This document shows positions 52,057-59,851 of a stretch of DNA of 64,000 bases, piece after piece (positions within the stretch are counted from its first letter, which is position 1; the number at the start of each line of letters is the position of its first letter). A program made the translations under genes and the position numbers. Below the pieces are notes generated by a model, which was not told where the DNA came from, made no database searches, and was given only the letters and a program-made list of their open reading frames with translations. The DNA comes from Actinomycetospora termitidis (GTDB lineage Bacteria; Actinomycetota; Actinomycetes; Mycobacteriales; Pseudonocardiaceae): positions 248,001-312,000 of the forward strand of contig NZ_JASVWF010000001.1 of the NCBI RefSeq assembly GCF_030286555.1. Reading direction: 5' to 3'.

Positions 52057-53022
52057 GTGGCCGTCCCTGCACTCGCGCGTCCCGGCGCCGACGATCCGTC
52101 GGGCGCCGACGAGGCGGGGCCGGACCTGCACGGCGCCTCCCCGCGCTCCTGGCGGCGGGCGTTCCACGACATCCGGCAGGCGATCGCCCAGCGTGAGCTG
52201 TGGGGCCACCTCGGCTGGCAGGACATCAAGCAGCGCTACCGGCGCTCCACGATCGGCCCGCTGTGGATCACCATCTCCATGGCCGTGACGGCGGCGGCGC
52301 TGGGCGGGCTGTACTCGCAGCTGTTCGGCCAGCCCATCGGCACCTTCATGCCGTACGTGACCGTCGGCTTCATGATCTGGTACTTCATCAGCGCCTGCGT
52401 GCTGGAGGGGACCGAGACCTTCATCGCCAACGAGGGCCTCATCCGCTTCCTGCCGGCCCCGTTGATGATCTACGTCTTCCGCACGGTGTGGCGGCAGGTC
52501 CTGTTCTTCGCGCACAACGTGGTCGTCTACGTCATCGTGCTGGCGATCTTCTTCGGCCAGCTCGACGAGCCGTACCGGATGATCAACCGGATGGCCGACG
52601 GGACGCAGGGGGTCCTGCACCCGGGCCTGAGCTGGACCGCACTGCTCGCGATCCCGGCGTTCGTCGTCATCGTCGCGAACGGGCTGTGGGTGACCCTGCT
52701 GTTCGGCATCATCGCGACCCGCTTCCGCGACATCCCGCCGGTGGTCTCCAGCTTCATGCAGCTGTTCTTCACGATGACGCCGATCATCTGGACCCCGGAC
52801 CTGCTCCGCGGCGGCGAGCCCGGCAGCGCACGGGCGATCGTCGAGCAGCTGGCGAAGCTCAACCCCTTCTACCACTTCATCGAGATCTTCCGGGCGCCGT
52901 TGGTGGGGCAGGTGCAGAGCTGGACGCACTGGGCCGTCGTCGGCGTGATCACCGTGGTCGGCTGGGCGTTGGCCCTGATCGCGCTGCGCAACTACCGATC
53001 CCGCGTCGCGTACTGGGTGTGA
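52057..53022 (+). CDS. wzm: ABC-2 type permease, galactan exporter Wzm-like
   Basis: 321 residues from a GTG. The N-terminal cytoplasmic LWGHLGWQDIKQRYRRSTIGPLWITISM is the family signature of polysaccharide-export permeases. Six membrane helices follow, with FIANEGLIRFLPAPLMIYVFRTVWRQ, PPVVSSFMQLFFTMTPIIW and LNPFYHFIEIFRAPLVG. With the ATPase and GlfT1 downstream it should flip the lipid-linked galactan precursor of arabinogalactan across the membrane (Rv3783 counterpart). Confidence 0.93.
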   Translation: MAVPALARPGADDPSGADEAGPDLHGASPRSWRRAFHDIRQAIAQRELWGHLGWQDIKQRYRRSTIGPLWITISMAVTAAALGGLYSQLFGQPIGTFMPYVTVGFMIWYFISACVLEGTETFIANEGLIRFLPAPLMIYVFRTVWRQVLFFAHNVVVYVIVLAIFFGQLDEPYRMINRMADGTQGVLHPGLSWTALLAIPAFVVIVANGLWVTLLFGIIATRFRDIPPVVSSFMQLFFTMTPIIWTPDLLRGGEPGSARAIVEQLAKLNPFYHFIEIFRAPLVGQVQSWTHWAVVGVITVVGWALALIALRNYRSRVAYWV

Positions 53023-53027
53023 GTCAG

Positions 53028-53849
53028 ATGGTCTCGATCGATGTCCAGGGCGCGAGCGTCGACTTCCCGATCTTCGACGCGAAGAACCGGTCCCTGAAGA
53101 AGTCCGTCCTCGGGCGCGCGGGCGGTCGGATCACCGACGCCAAGGTGCCCGTCGTCGAGGCGCTGCGCGACATCGACCTGCACCTCCAGCAGGGCGACCG
53201 GGTCGGCCTCGTCGGCCACAACGGCGCCGGCAAGTCCACGCTGCTGCGCCTGCTCGCCGGCATCTACGAGCCGACCCGCGGCCGGGCCCGGATCCGCGGC
53301 CGCGTCGCCCCGGTCTTCGACCTCGCCGTCGGGATGGACCCGGAGATCTCCGGCCTCGAGAACATCCTGATCCGCGGGCTCTTCCTCGGGATGTCCCGCA
53401 AGGAGATGGAGCGCCGCGTCGACGAGATCGCCGAGTTCACCGAGCTCGGCGACTACCTGCGGATGCCGCTGCGCACCTACTCCACCGGGATGCGGGTCCG
53501 GCTCGCACTCGGCGTCGTCACCTCGATCGACCCCGAGATCCTCATTCTCGACGAAGGCATCGGCGCGGTCGACGCCGCGTTCCTGGAGAAGGCCCGCGAC
53601 CGCCTGCGCGACCTCGTCGACCGCTCCGGGATGCTCGTGTTCGCCTCGCACTCCGACGAGTTCCTGGTCGAGCTGTGCGACACCGCGATCTGGATGGACA
53701 CCGGGGAGATCAAGGAGCAGGGGCCGCTGCGCGAGGTGGTGAGCCACTACAAGGGTCGGGACCTCTTCGAGACCCTGAGCCCGGAGACGTTGAAGCGGAT
53801 CGGCCGGGAACGCGCGCCGGTCGTCGACGACGAGCCGGCGCGCTCATGA
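53028..53849 (+). CDS. wzt: ABC ATPase, galactan exporter Wzt-like
   Basis: 273 residues from an ATG. Walker A is GLVGHNGAGKST, the signature motif is TYSTGMRVRLALGV and Walker B is ILILDEGIGAVD, followed by the FASHS switch His. The N-terminal VDFPIFDAKNRSLKKSVLG and the absence of a C-terminal carbohydrate-binding domain match the galactan-type Wzt (Rv3781). It pairs with the permease 5 bp upstream. glfT1 starts in its stop codon (ATGA). Confidence 0.94.
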   Translation: MVSIDVQGASVDFPIFDAKNRSLKKSVLGRAGGRITDAKVPVVEALRDIDLHLQQGDRVGLVGHNGAGKSTLLRLLAGIYEPTRGRARIRGRVAPVFDLAVGMDPEISGLENILIRGLFLGMSRKEMERRVDEIAEFTELGDYLRMPLRTYSTGMRVRLALGVVTSIDPEILILDEGIGAVDAAFLEKARDRLRDLVDRSGMLVFASHSDEFLVELCDTAIWMDTGEIKEQGPLREVVSHYKGRDLFETLSPETLKRIGRERAPVVDDEPARS

Positions 53850-54739
53850 CCTCGATCGTCGCCGTCGTCGTCACCCGGCACCGCCCCGAGCTGCTGGCCG
53901 ACGGCCTGGCCGTCATCGCGGGCCAGACCCGCCGTCCGGACCACCTCGTCGTCGTGGACAACGGGCCCGACGAGAAGACCCGGGAGGTCGTCGAGGGCTG
54001 CGGGCTCCCGGTGACCTACCTGCCCTCGCGGCACAACCTGGGCGGCGCCGGCGGCTACGCGCTGGGGATGCTGACCGCGCTCGCGCAGGGCGCGGACTGG
54101 CTCTGGATGGCCGACGACGACGGCCGCCCCGCCGACGAGCACGTCCTCGCGACGCTGCTCGAGGTCGCGGAGCGGCGGGGGCTCGCCGAGGTCTCGCCGG
54201 TGATCGCCGACGCGGCCGACCCGGAACGCCTGGCCTTCCCCCTGCGCCGCGGCCTGACCTGGGTGCGCCGGCGCAGCGACCTCGACGGGTTCGGCGACGG
54301 CGAGCTCATGCCGGGCATCGCGCACCTGTTCAACGGCGCGCTCTTCCGCGCGGAGACCCTGGACGTGGTCGGGGTCCCGGACCTGCGGCTGTTCGTGCGC
54401 GGCGACGAGGTCGAGCTGCACCGCCGCCTCATGCGCTCGGGGCTTCCCTACGGGACGTGCCTGACGACGGCCTACGTCCACCCCGACGGCTCCGACGAGT
54501 TCAAACCGATGCTCGGCGGCCGTCTGCACGCCCAGGACCCGGGCGACGCGACCAAGCGGTACTACACCTACCGCAACCGCGGCTACCTGCTGGCGCAGCC
54601 CGGACTGCGCAAGCTCGGTGCCATCGAGCACCTGCGGTTCGGCTGGTACTTCCTCGTCGAGCGCCGCGACCCGGCGGCGCTGCGCGAGTGGCTGCGCCTG
54701 GTCCGGCTCGGTCGTCGCGAGAGGTTCCGCCGCGCATGA
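53846..54739 (+). CDS. glfT1: Galactofuranosyltransferase GlfT1-like (GT2)
   Basis: 297 residues from an ATG overlapping the Wzt stop. GT2 motifs are VVVTRHRPELLADGL, VVVDNGPDEKT, LPSRHNLGGAGGYALGM, WLWMADDDGRP (the DDD nucleotide-sugar site) and FVRGDEVELHRRLMRSG with the catalytic acid. GlfT1 adds the first two galactofuranose residues to the decaprenyl-linked rhamnosyl acceptor in arabinogalactan assembly (Rv3782). Its location next to Wzm/Wzt strongly supports that role. Confidence 0.92.
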   Translation: MTSIVAVVVTRHRPELLADGLAVIAGQTRRPDHLVVVDNGPDEKTREVVEGCGLPVTYLPSRHNLGGAGGYALGMLTALAQGADWLWMADDDGRPADEHVLATLLEVAERRGLAEVSPVIADAADPERLAFPLRRGLTWVRRRSDLDGFGDGELMPGIAHLFNGALFRAETLDVVGVPDLRLFVRGDEVELHRRLMRSGLPYGTCLTTAYVHPDGSDEFKPMLGGRLHAQDPGDATKRYYTYRNRGYLLAQPGLRKLGAIEHLRFGWYFLVERRDPAALREWLRLVRLGRRERFRRA

Positions 54740-54794
54740 GCCCCACCCCGCTCCCCCCTCCGGAGGTTCCCCGCCCCATGTCAGGACGCACCAC

Positions 54795-57700
54795 GTGCTG
54801 ACCTCGGACTCCGTCCCGCCCGCTGCGACCCGCAGCAGCAACGGCAGCCGCCCCGACCCGTCGTCGGGAACGGGCGACGAGCGCGTGCTGCGGCGGTGGC
54901 GCTGGGTCGCGATCGTCCTCGGGCTGTTCGGGACGGTCCTCGCGCTGCTGTTCCCGTTCCTGCCGGTCACCCAGGACACCGCGACGATCCAGTGGCCGAG
55001 CCCCACCACGGGCACCCGCTCGGTCGACGCGCCGCTCGTGGCGTTCCGGCCCGAGTCGATGACCGCGACGATCCCCTGCGCGGCGATCCGCAGCCTCGAC
55101 GCCCGCTCGCCGCAGCGCGCGACGGTGTTCTCCACGACCCCGCCGCTGTCCCCGCAGGGCGCGCAGGTCGGGATGCAGGTCTTCGTCGACGGCGGGCAGC
55201 TCACCATCGCCGACCGCGGTCAGCAGGCGGCTCAGGAGCCCGTCCCGGGCGGCCCGTGCAACGTCACGATCACCTCGGACTTCGACGAGACGGTCCTCAA
55301 CCTCGGGGCCGGCGCGGACACCGTGCTGGGCGGGGACTTCCGCCCGCAGGTCGTCGGGATCTACTCCGACCTCGACCAGTCCCGCGACCCGACGTCGGGG
55401 ACGAGCGTCTCGATCACGCCGGACACCCGCTTCCAGACGTCGGCGACGGTGCTCAAGACCGCGGCGGGCGTCCTCGCGATCCTGTGCTTCCTCGGCGCGG
55501 TGTGGGCCCTGCACGTGCTCGACACGCGGGCCGGACGCCGGGCGCCACGCCTGGCCCCACGCCGCTGGTGGGTGCCGACCTGGCGCGACGGCGTGGTGGT
55601 CGCCGGCCTCGCGGTCTGGGCGGTGATCGGGTCCCAGACCTCCGACGACGGCTACATCCTCGGGATCGCCCGCGGCCGGGAGAGCGCCGGCTACATCGGC
55701 AACTTCTACCGCTGGTTCAACGTCCCCGAAGCGCCGTTCGGCTGGTTCTACGAGCTCTACGCGGCGTGGGTGCAGGTCAGCGACAGCGTGCTGTGGCTGC
55801 GCCTGCCGTCGGTGTTCATGGGCATCGTCTCGTGGGTGCTGATCTCGCGGGAGATGCTGCCGCGCCTGGGTCAGCAGGTCCGGCGGTCCAAGGCGGCCGG
55901 GTGGGCCGCGGCGATGGTCTTCCTGATGTTCTGGCTGCCGTTCAACAACGGGCTGCGGCCCGAACCGGTGGCCGTCATCTCGGCCCTGCTCGCGTTCTGC
56001 TCGGTGGAGCGGGCGGTGGCCACCCGCCGCCTCGCGCCGGTCGCCCTCGGCCTCGTCGCGGCCGCCTTCGCGCTCGCCGCCACACCGACCGGCCTCATGG
56101 CCGTCGCCCCGTTCCTGGCCGCCGCGCGCCCGCTGTTCCGGCTCGTCCAGGAGCGTGTGGCGCGGCTGGGCTGGCTGCCGGTGCTCCTGCCGATCCTCTC
56201 GGCGGGGCTGATCGTCCTGGTCGCGATCTTCGCCGACCAGACGTACGCGGCGGTGATGGAGGCCAACCGGGTCCGCTTCAACCTGGGGCCGAACTACACC
56301 TGGTACCAGGAGGTCGTCCGGTACGAGTCGCTGTTCTCGGTCTCCGCGGACGGCTCGCTGGAACGACGCGCCCCGGTCCTGCTGCTGATCCTCGGGCTCG
56401 TGGTGTGCCTCGTGGTGCTGCTGCGGCGCAACCGCATCAAGGGGGCCGCCCTCGGGCCGTCCCAGCGCCTGATCGGCACGACGCTGCTCGGCTTCCTCGT
56501 GCTCGCGCTGACCCCGACCAAGTGGACCCACCACTTCGGCGCGTTCGCCGCGCTGGGCTCGGGCATCGCGGCGCTGACCGCGCTGGCCACCTCCTCGGAC
56601 GTGCTGCGCTCGCGACGCAACCGCTCGCTGTTCCTGGCCGCCGTCTTCGCGACCCTCGCGCTCGCGTTCACCGGCCCGAACACCTGGTGGTACACGAACA
56701 ACTGGGGCGTTCCCTGGAACGACAAGCCCCCGTCCTACGACGGGCACCAGGCCTCCACGCTGCTGCTCGGGATCGCGTTCCTCTTCCTCGTCGTGGCCGC
56801 CATCGAGCACCTCCGGGGCATCCCGGAGGAGCGGGCCCCGTCGTCCGGGACGGGCTTCCTGACGACGGCGAGCGCGCCGCTGCGCGACCGGGTGCGCAAG
56901 GTGCGCGGGTCGCGATCGGGCAGCGCCTTCGAACGGCGGGCCCGGGCGCTGCGCATCGGGTCGGCGCCGATCGCGGTCGTCTGCGGGGCGCTCGTGCTGT
57001 TCCAGATGGCGTCGATGGGCAAGGCGATCGACAAGCAGTGGGACAGCTTCTCGCTCGGCGGGGACGTGCTGCGCCACGGGTTCTCGACGTCGTGCGGGCT
57101 CGCCGACCAGGTCAAGGTGGAGGGCAGCCCCGCCGCCGGGATCCTGCCGCCGGCGCCGTCGCCGACCGGGGTGGTGCCCTCGGCCCGGGGCGTGCTGCCG
57201 ATCGTCGCGCCGCAGGTCCCGCTGGCCCCCGGCCAGCAGCCCGCACCGCTCCCGCCGGACACCGTGCCGGCGTCCAGCCCCCTGGCGCAGCTCGTCGACC
57301 CGACGCCGGTGAACGAGGGGTTCCGCCCCGACGGCGTCCCGCCGACCGGCGGCGGCACCGGCGTGTCCGGCTACGAGTACACGCTGCGCAACGACCTGGC
57401 CTCGCAGGTCCAGGGCACCTACGACGCCGAGGGCCGGGGCACCGGGACGCTCCGCACGCCCTGGCAGTCGGTGGACTCGTCGCTGCGGGACGGCACCACA
57501 CCGCTGGTGATCTCCGTGGCGGGCCGGCTCGACGGCGGGAACAGCCTGTTCCTGCAGTACGCGAAGCGCTCCCCCGACGGCCGCATCCAGATCCTCGGCC
57601 AGGACCAGCTCGGCGGTGGTAGCGGCAACGAGCCGCCGTGGCGCGAGATCAAGGTCAACCTCTCGACGACGAAGGGCGCGACCGCCGACGAGGTCCGCCT

Positions 57701-58178
57701 CGTCGCCCAGGACCGGTCCCTCGGCCCGGACGGCTGGCTCGCGATCGCACCGATGCGGGGGCCGCAGCTGGTGCCGTTCACGCAGGCCGTCGGCAACCAG
57801 CCGGGCTACCTGGAGTGGCCGGTGCAGTTCGCGTCGCCCTGCCTGCGCCCGTTCGACGTCACCGACGGCATCGCCGAGGTCCCGACCTACCGCCTGATCG
57901 CCGACGCCTCGCAGTTCCGGATCGGCGGGCAGACGTGGTCGCAGCCCTCCGCGGGCGGGCCGATGGGGTGGATCGAGGTGCTGGAGCGGCAGCAGGACGT
58001 GCCGTCGTACCTCGAGGGCGAGGCGTCCCTGGACTGGGGCCGCATCGAGAGCCTCGAGCCGTACGCGCCGAACACCGTGGCGCCGGAGGTGGTCCACGGC
58101 GAGAAGACCGTCTGGGGCCACCAGAGCGAGGGCGAGATCGGCGACCCGCCGCCGGGGATCCCGTCGCCGGAGAGGTGA
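54795..58178 (+). CDS. Arabinosyltransferase of the EmbA/B/C family (first of three)
   Basis: 1127 residues from a GTG at 54795, spaced 9 bases from AGGAC. After a membrane helix (VAIVLGLFGTVLALLFPFLPV) comes the extracellular N-terminal domain. The multi-span GT-C region follows, with SDDGYILGIAR (catalytic Asp pair near 282), VPEAPFGWFYELYAAWV and WLPFNNGLRPEPVAVI. A large C-terminal domain ends near SLEPYAP. It uses decaprenyl-phosphoarabinose to build arabinan on the outer face of the membrane; this family is the ethambutol target. The N-terminal tail (RPDPSSGTGDE) is encoded across a copy of the dispersed 16-mer. Confidence 0.95.
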   Translation: MLTSDSVPPAATRSSNGSRPDPSSGTGDERVLRRWRWVAIVLGLFGTVLALLFPFLPVTQDTATIQWPSPTTGTRSVDAPLVAFRPESMTATIPCAAIRSLDARSPQRATVFSTTPPLSPQGAQVGMQVFVDGGQLTIADRGQQAAQEPVPGGPCNVTITSDFDETVLNLGAGADTVLGGDFRPQVVGIYSDLDQSRDPTSGTSVSITPDTRFQTSATVLKTAAGVLAILCFLGAVWALHVLDTRAGRRAPRLAPRRWWVPTWRDGVVVAGLAVWAVIGSQTSDDGYILGIARGRESAGYIGNFYRWFNVPEAPFGWFYELYAAWVQVSDSVLWLRLPSVFMGIVSWVLISREMLPRLGQQVRRSKAAGWAAAMVFLMFWLPFNNGLRPEPVAVISALLAFCSVERAVATRRLAPVALGLVAAAFALAATPTGLMAVAPFLAAARPLFRLVQERVARLGWLPVLLPILSAGLIVLVAIFADQTYAAVMEANRVRFNLGPNYTWYQEVVRYESLFSVSADGSLERRAPVLLLILGLVVCLVVLLRRNRIKGAALGPSQRLIGTTLLGFLVLALTPTKWTHHFGAFAALGSGIAALTALATSSDVLRSRRNRSLFLAAVFATLALAFTGPNTWWYTNNWGVPWNDKPPSYDGHQASTLLLGIAFLFLVVAAIEHLRGIPEERAPSSGTGFLTTASAPLRDRVRKVRGSRSGSAFERRARALRIGSAPIAVVCGALVLFQMASMGKAIDKQWDSFSLGGDVLRHGFSTSCGLADQVKVEGSPAAGILPPAPSPTGVVPSARGVLPIVAPQVPLAPGQQPAPLPPDTVPASSPLAQLVDPTPVNEGFRPDGVPPTGGGTGVSGYEYTLRNDLASQVQGTYDAEGRGTGTLRTPWQSVDSSLRDGTTPLVISVAGRLDGGNSLFLQYAKRSPDGRIQILGQDQLGGGSGNEPPWREIKVNLSTTKGATADEVRLVAQDRSLGPDGWLAIAPMRGPQLVPFTQAVGNQPGYLEWPVQFASPCLRPFDVTDGIAEVPTYRLIADASQFRIGGQTWSQPSAGGPMGWIEVLERQQDVPSYLEGEASLDWGRIESLEPYAPNTVAPEVVHGEKTVWGHQSEGEIGDPPPGIPSPER
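54855..54870 (+). repeat. Dispersed 16-mer GACCCGTCGTCGGGAA (in the first emb gene)
   Basis: Exact copy inside the reading frame, encoding the unstructured residues DPSSG in the cytoplasmic N-terminal tail. Confidence 0.85.
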
Positions 58179-58219
58179 CGTCCTGACGGCGGGTGGCGCG
58201 CCACCCGCCGTCGGGAACC

Positions 58220-58289
58220 GGCAAGATCCCGTCGAACCGCGCGGACCGCTCGGTCCGCGCCCCACTCCGCGCACTGCAACAGGATCTTG
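58220..58289. repeat. 70-bp palindromic repeat framing the DUF559 gene, copy 1
   Basis: Structure: GGCAAGATC, 12 variable bases, a 32-base core (GCGGACCGCTCGGTCCGCGC then CCCACTCCGCGC), 10 variable bases, GATCTTG. The outer CAAGATC/GATCTTG arms are inverted and the core contains GCGGACCG/CGGTCCGC. It ends 4 bp before the DUF559 stop codon. A CCCGCCGTCGGGAA motif lies 2 bp to its left. Confidence 0.88.
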
Positions 58290-58293
58290 TCGT

Positions 58294-59205
58294 TCACGAG
58301 CGCGTCGCGAGCACCTGACGCAGGTGGGCGAGGAACATCTCCGGCGTGCCGGTGACCTCGTGCCAGTTGGTCCGGACGACGATCCAGCCGGCCGCGGCGA
58401 GCGCGTTCTGCCGTGCGGCGTCGCGCAGGAAGGCCTTGAGGTCCCGGTGGTAGGCCCACCCGTCGACCTCGACGAGCACCTTGAGCTCGGGGAACGCGAC
58501 GTCGAGGACCGCGCGACCGAAGCCGGGGAGGTCGACGGGCAGGTTCGCGACCCACCCCACGATCGCCGCGGCCCGCAGCTGCGCGTGCGTGCGCCGTTCG
58601 GCCTCCGAGACCGCCCCGCCCTCCGCGAGGGTGAGCAACTGGGCGAGCAACTGGGCCCCGGGACGCCCGGAGCGGCGTGTACGCGCGGCCCGGAGCCCCT
58701 CCACGGTCACCTTCCGCCGCTGCAGCGCCGTGTCGAGCAGCTTCGCGCCCTCGATCAGCCCCAGCGTCACGGCCGCGTCGAGCACGGTCGGCGCGAGCGT
58801 CGTCACGGCGAGCCGGCGGTGGCGGGTCCGATCGCGTGCCGGGACGTCGCGCAGGACGAGGTCGACGCCGGGTCGTGCGCGCCGGCGGGCCGTCCGGCCC
58901 ACGGCGACCGCCACGCGGCGGGGGCGTTGCTCGAGCAGGCCGTACCACCACGCCGCGCTGTCCCCCACCAGCACCGCGTCATCACCGAGGGACAGCACGG
59001 CCGCCCGGACGAGCGCATGCGGCGTCAGCTGGTGCGAGGCGTCCTGCACGACGCGTGGCGCGACGCGCAGCCACTCCTTCGCGGCCACCCGCCGCTGCAC
59101 GGCCTCGCGGCTCACCCCGTGGTCGCGGGCCTGCTCGAGGGTGGCGAGGCCGTCCTGGTCGCTCATCAGGACGCGAAGTCGGAATTCCCGGTCATCGGTG
59201 CTCAC
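58294..59205 (-). CDS. DUF559 nuclease-like protein with AbiEi-type N-terminus
   Basis: 303 residues from a GTG at 59205 (ATG at 59166 is an alternative). The N-terminal ~70 residues (DQDGLATLEQARDHGVSREAVQRRVAAKEWLRVAPRVV) form a winged helix of the AbiEi antitoxin type. The middle is alpha-helical. The C-terminal ~100 residues are a DUF559/Vsr-like PD-(D/E)xK fold: RAVLDVAFPELKVLVEVDGWAYHRDLKAFLRDAARQNALAAAGWIVVRTNWHEV, with the Asp and Glu of the metal site. Activity is unproven for the family. It interrupts the arabinogalactan gene block on the opposite strand and is framed by two copies of a 70-bp repeat, consistent with insertion as a unit. Confidence 0.9.
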   Translation of the reverse strand: MSTDDREFRLRVLMSDQDGLATLEQARDHGVSREAVQRRVAAKEWLRVAPRVVQDASHQLTPHALVRAAVLSLGDDAVLVGDSAAWWYGLLEQRPRRVAVAVGRTARRRARPGVDLVLRDVPARDRTRHRRLAVTTLAPTVLDAAVTLGLIEGAKLLDTALQRRKVTVEGLRAARTRRSGRPGAQLLAQLLTLAEGGAVSEAERRTHAQLRAAAIVGWVANLPVDLPGFGRAVLDVAFPELKVLVEVDGWAYHRDLKAFLRDAARQNALAAAGWIVVRTNWHEVTGTPEMFLAHLRQVLATRS

Positions 59206-59251
59206 ACCACCTTGGAGGGCGGCGGGGCCGATCCGGTTCCACCCTCGTGAC

Positions 59252-59321
59252 GGCAAGATCGTCACGAGATGAGCGGACCGCTCGGTCCCCGCCCCACTCC
59301 GCGCGGCGGAACGAGATCTTG
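59252..59321. repeat. 70-bp palindromic repeat framing the DUF559 gene, copy 2
   Basis: Same spacing as copy 1 at every junction (9, 12, 32, 10 and 7 bases), and the 32-base core (59273-59304) differs at one position only. The 12- and 10-base segments are unrelated to those of copy 1. It lies 46 bp upstream of the DUF559 start and 5 bp from the gtrA stop. Confidence 0.88.
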
Positions 59322-59326
59322 GCCGA

Positions 59327-59788
59327 TCAGTCCTTGAAGATGACCGTCCGCATCACGATGAAGTTGATCGTGGTCGCACAGGCCTGCGCGACGAACCAGG
59401 ACACGAAGGCCGGGAGGAACGGCGTGCCCACGGTCGGGGCGTCCATCAGGTGCAGCACCAGGGACGCGACGCCGACGTTCACCGCGAAGGTCGACCCGTA
59501 GAGCACGAGGAAGCCCACGAACTTCGCGCCGCCGCCGGAGGACGAGGCGAAGGTGAAGCGCCGGTTCAGCAGGTAGGCGGTGGTGGTGCCGAGGATGAAC
59601 GAGACGCCCTTGGCCAGCGGCGCCCAGACCCCGAGGACCAGCAGGAGCTGGTAGATCCCGAGGTCGACGCACGCGGCGAAGCCACCGATGAGGACGAAAC
59701 GCACGAGCTGCGCCCGCAGACCGAGGGCGGCGGGCGCGACGGCGGCCTCCATCGGGCCGACCGCCGGCTGCTCCCCCGTCGAAGTCAC
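59327..59788 (-). CDS. GtrA-family membrane protein
   Basis: 153 residues from a GTG. Four membrane helices with the GtrA pattern: QLVRFVLIGGFAACVDLGIYQLLL, LAKGVSFILGTTTAYLLNRRFTF, FLVLYGSTFAVNVGVASLVLHL and SWFVAQACATTINFIVMRTVIFKD. The M. tuberculosis relative in the same chromosomal region, Rv3789, is linked to decaprenyl-phosphoarabinose handling for arabinogalactan. The same role is likely here, because Emb genes flank it. Confidence 0.92.
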   Translation of the reverse strand: MTSTGEQPAVGPMEAAVAPAALGLRAQLVRFVLIGGFAACVDLGIYQLLLVLGVWAPLAKGVSFILGTTTAYLLNRRFTFASSSGGGAKFVGFLVLYGSTFAVNVGVASLVLHLMDAPTVGTPFLPAFVSWFVAQACATTINFIVMRTVIFKD

Positions 59789-59851
59789 CCCTCGATGGTA
59801 GGGACCCTCCCCCACCGGCCCGCCACCGCACCGTCGATACCGTTCCTGCTC

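Noticed and set aside
58294..59205. DUF559 gene as part of a restriction-modification system or a toxin-antitoxin pair
   Set aside because: No methyltransferase, specificity subunit or partner toxin is adjacent; the neighbours are cell-wall genes and repeats only.
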